A stretch of DNA of 32,650 bases from assembly GCA_023143685.1 (NCBI GenBank), contig JAGLHE010000085.1, positions 1-32,650 of the forward strand, read 5' to 3'. This DNA comes from Candidatus Omnitrophota bacterium (GTDB taxonomy: Bacteria > Omnitrophota > Gorgyraeia > Zapsychrales > JANLHA01). Position 1 is the stretch's first letter; each line of letters opens with the position of its first letter. The position numbers and the translations under genes were made by a program. The notes under the pieces were generated by a model. That model was given only the letters and a program-made list of their open reading frames with translations, was not told the origin of the DNA and did no database searches. Shown here in pieces: positions 32,488-32,650 of this stretch.

Positions 32488-32650
32488 GTATTTATTTATG
32501 ACATTTTGCAACTTTAAAACTCGCGACTATCCGGCTCAAAACACTCAACTTAGCGCTCTTTTACAAAAAAGTTCGCTTGTTGATTTTGTCAGCTCACGTC
32601 TTCTTTAGCTGACGTATAGGAAAGCATGGTTGTCTGTTTTATACTTTCCT

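Noticed and set aside
1-32650. CRISPR arrays, transposons, integrase sites, toxin-antitoxin or defence modules
   Set aside because: No regularly spaced repeats, transposase/integrase-like ORFs or defence-gene motifs found; nearly all sequence is accounted for by housekeeping genes.

Overview
This 32.65 kb window is almost entirely the conserved bacterial transcription/translation supercluster, all on the minus strand. Read in transcription order from the right edge: a consensus sigma70-type promoter, tRNA-Thr(GGU), rpmG (L33), tRNA-Trp(CCA), secE, nusG, rplK, rplA, rplJ, rplL, [long hairpin], rpoB, rpoC, rpsL, rpsG, fusA, tuf, [GC-rich hairpin], rpsJ, rplC, rplD, rplW, rplB, rpsS, rplV, rpsC, rplP, rpmC, rpsQ, rplN, rplX, rplE, rpsN (zinc type), rpsH, rplF, rplR, rpsE, rplO, secY, adk, map, infA, rpmJ, rpsM, rpsK, rpsD, rpoA, rplQ, a class I aspartate-type aminotransferase, and the 5' end of a PilT/GspE-like ATPase cut by the left edge. 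rpmJ and rpmG are missing from the ORF track (under 60 aa) but were read directly from the sequence. I found no mobile element, CRISPR array, defence system or convincing unknown gene. The observations worth a second look are mostly architectural: the rpoC/rpsL out-of-frame overlap, a 32-bp-arm hairpin between rplL and rpoB, a hairpin between tuf and rpsJ, the absence of rpmD (L30), terminal extensions on ribosomal proteins, and the merging of operons that are separate in many bacteria. I do not see evidence for a new biological system. The lineage cannot be fixed from the sequence alone; an uncultivated PVC-like or Omnitrophota-like bacterium is only a guess.
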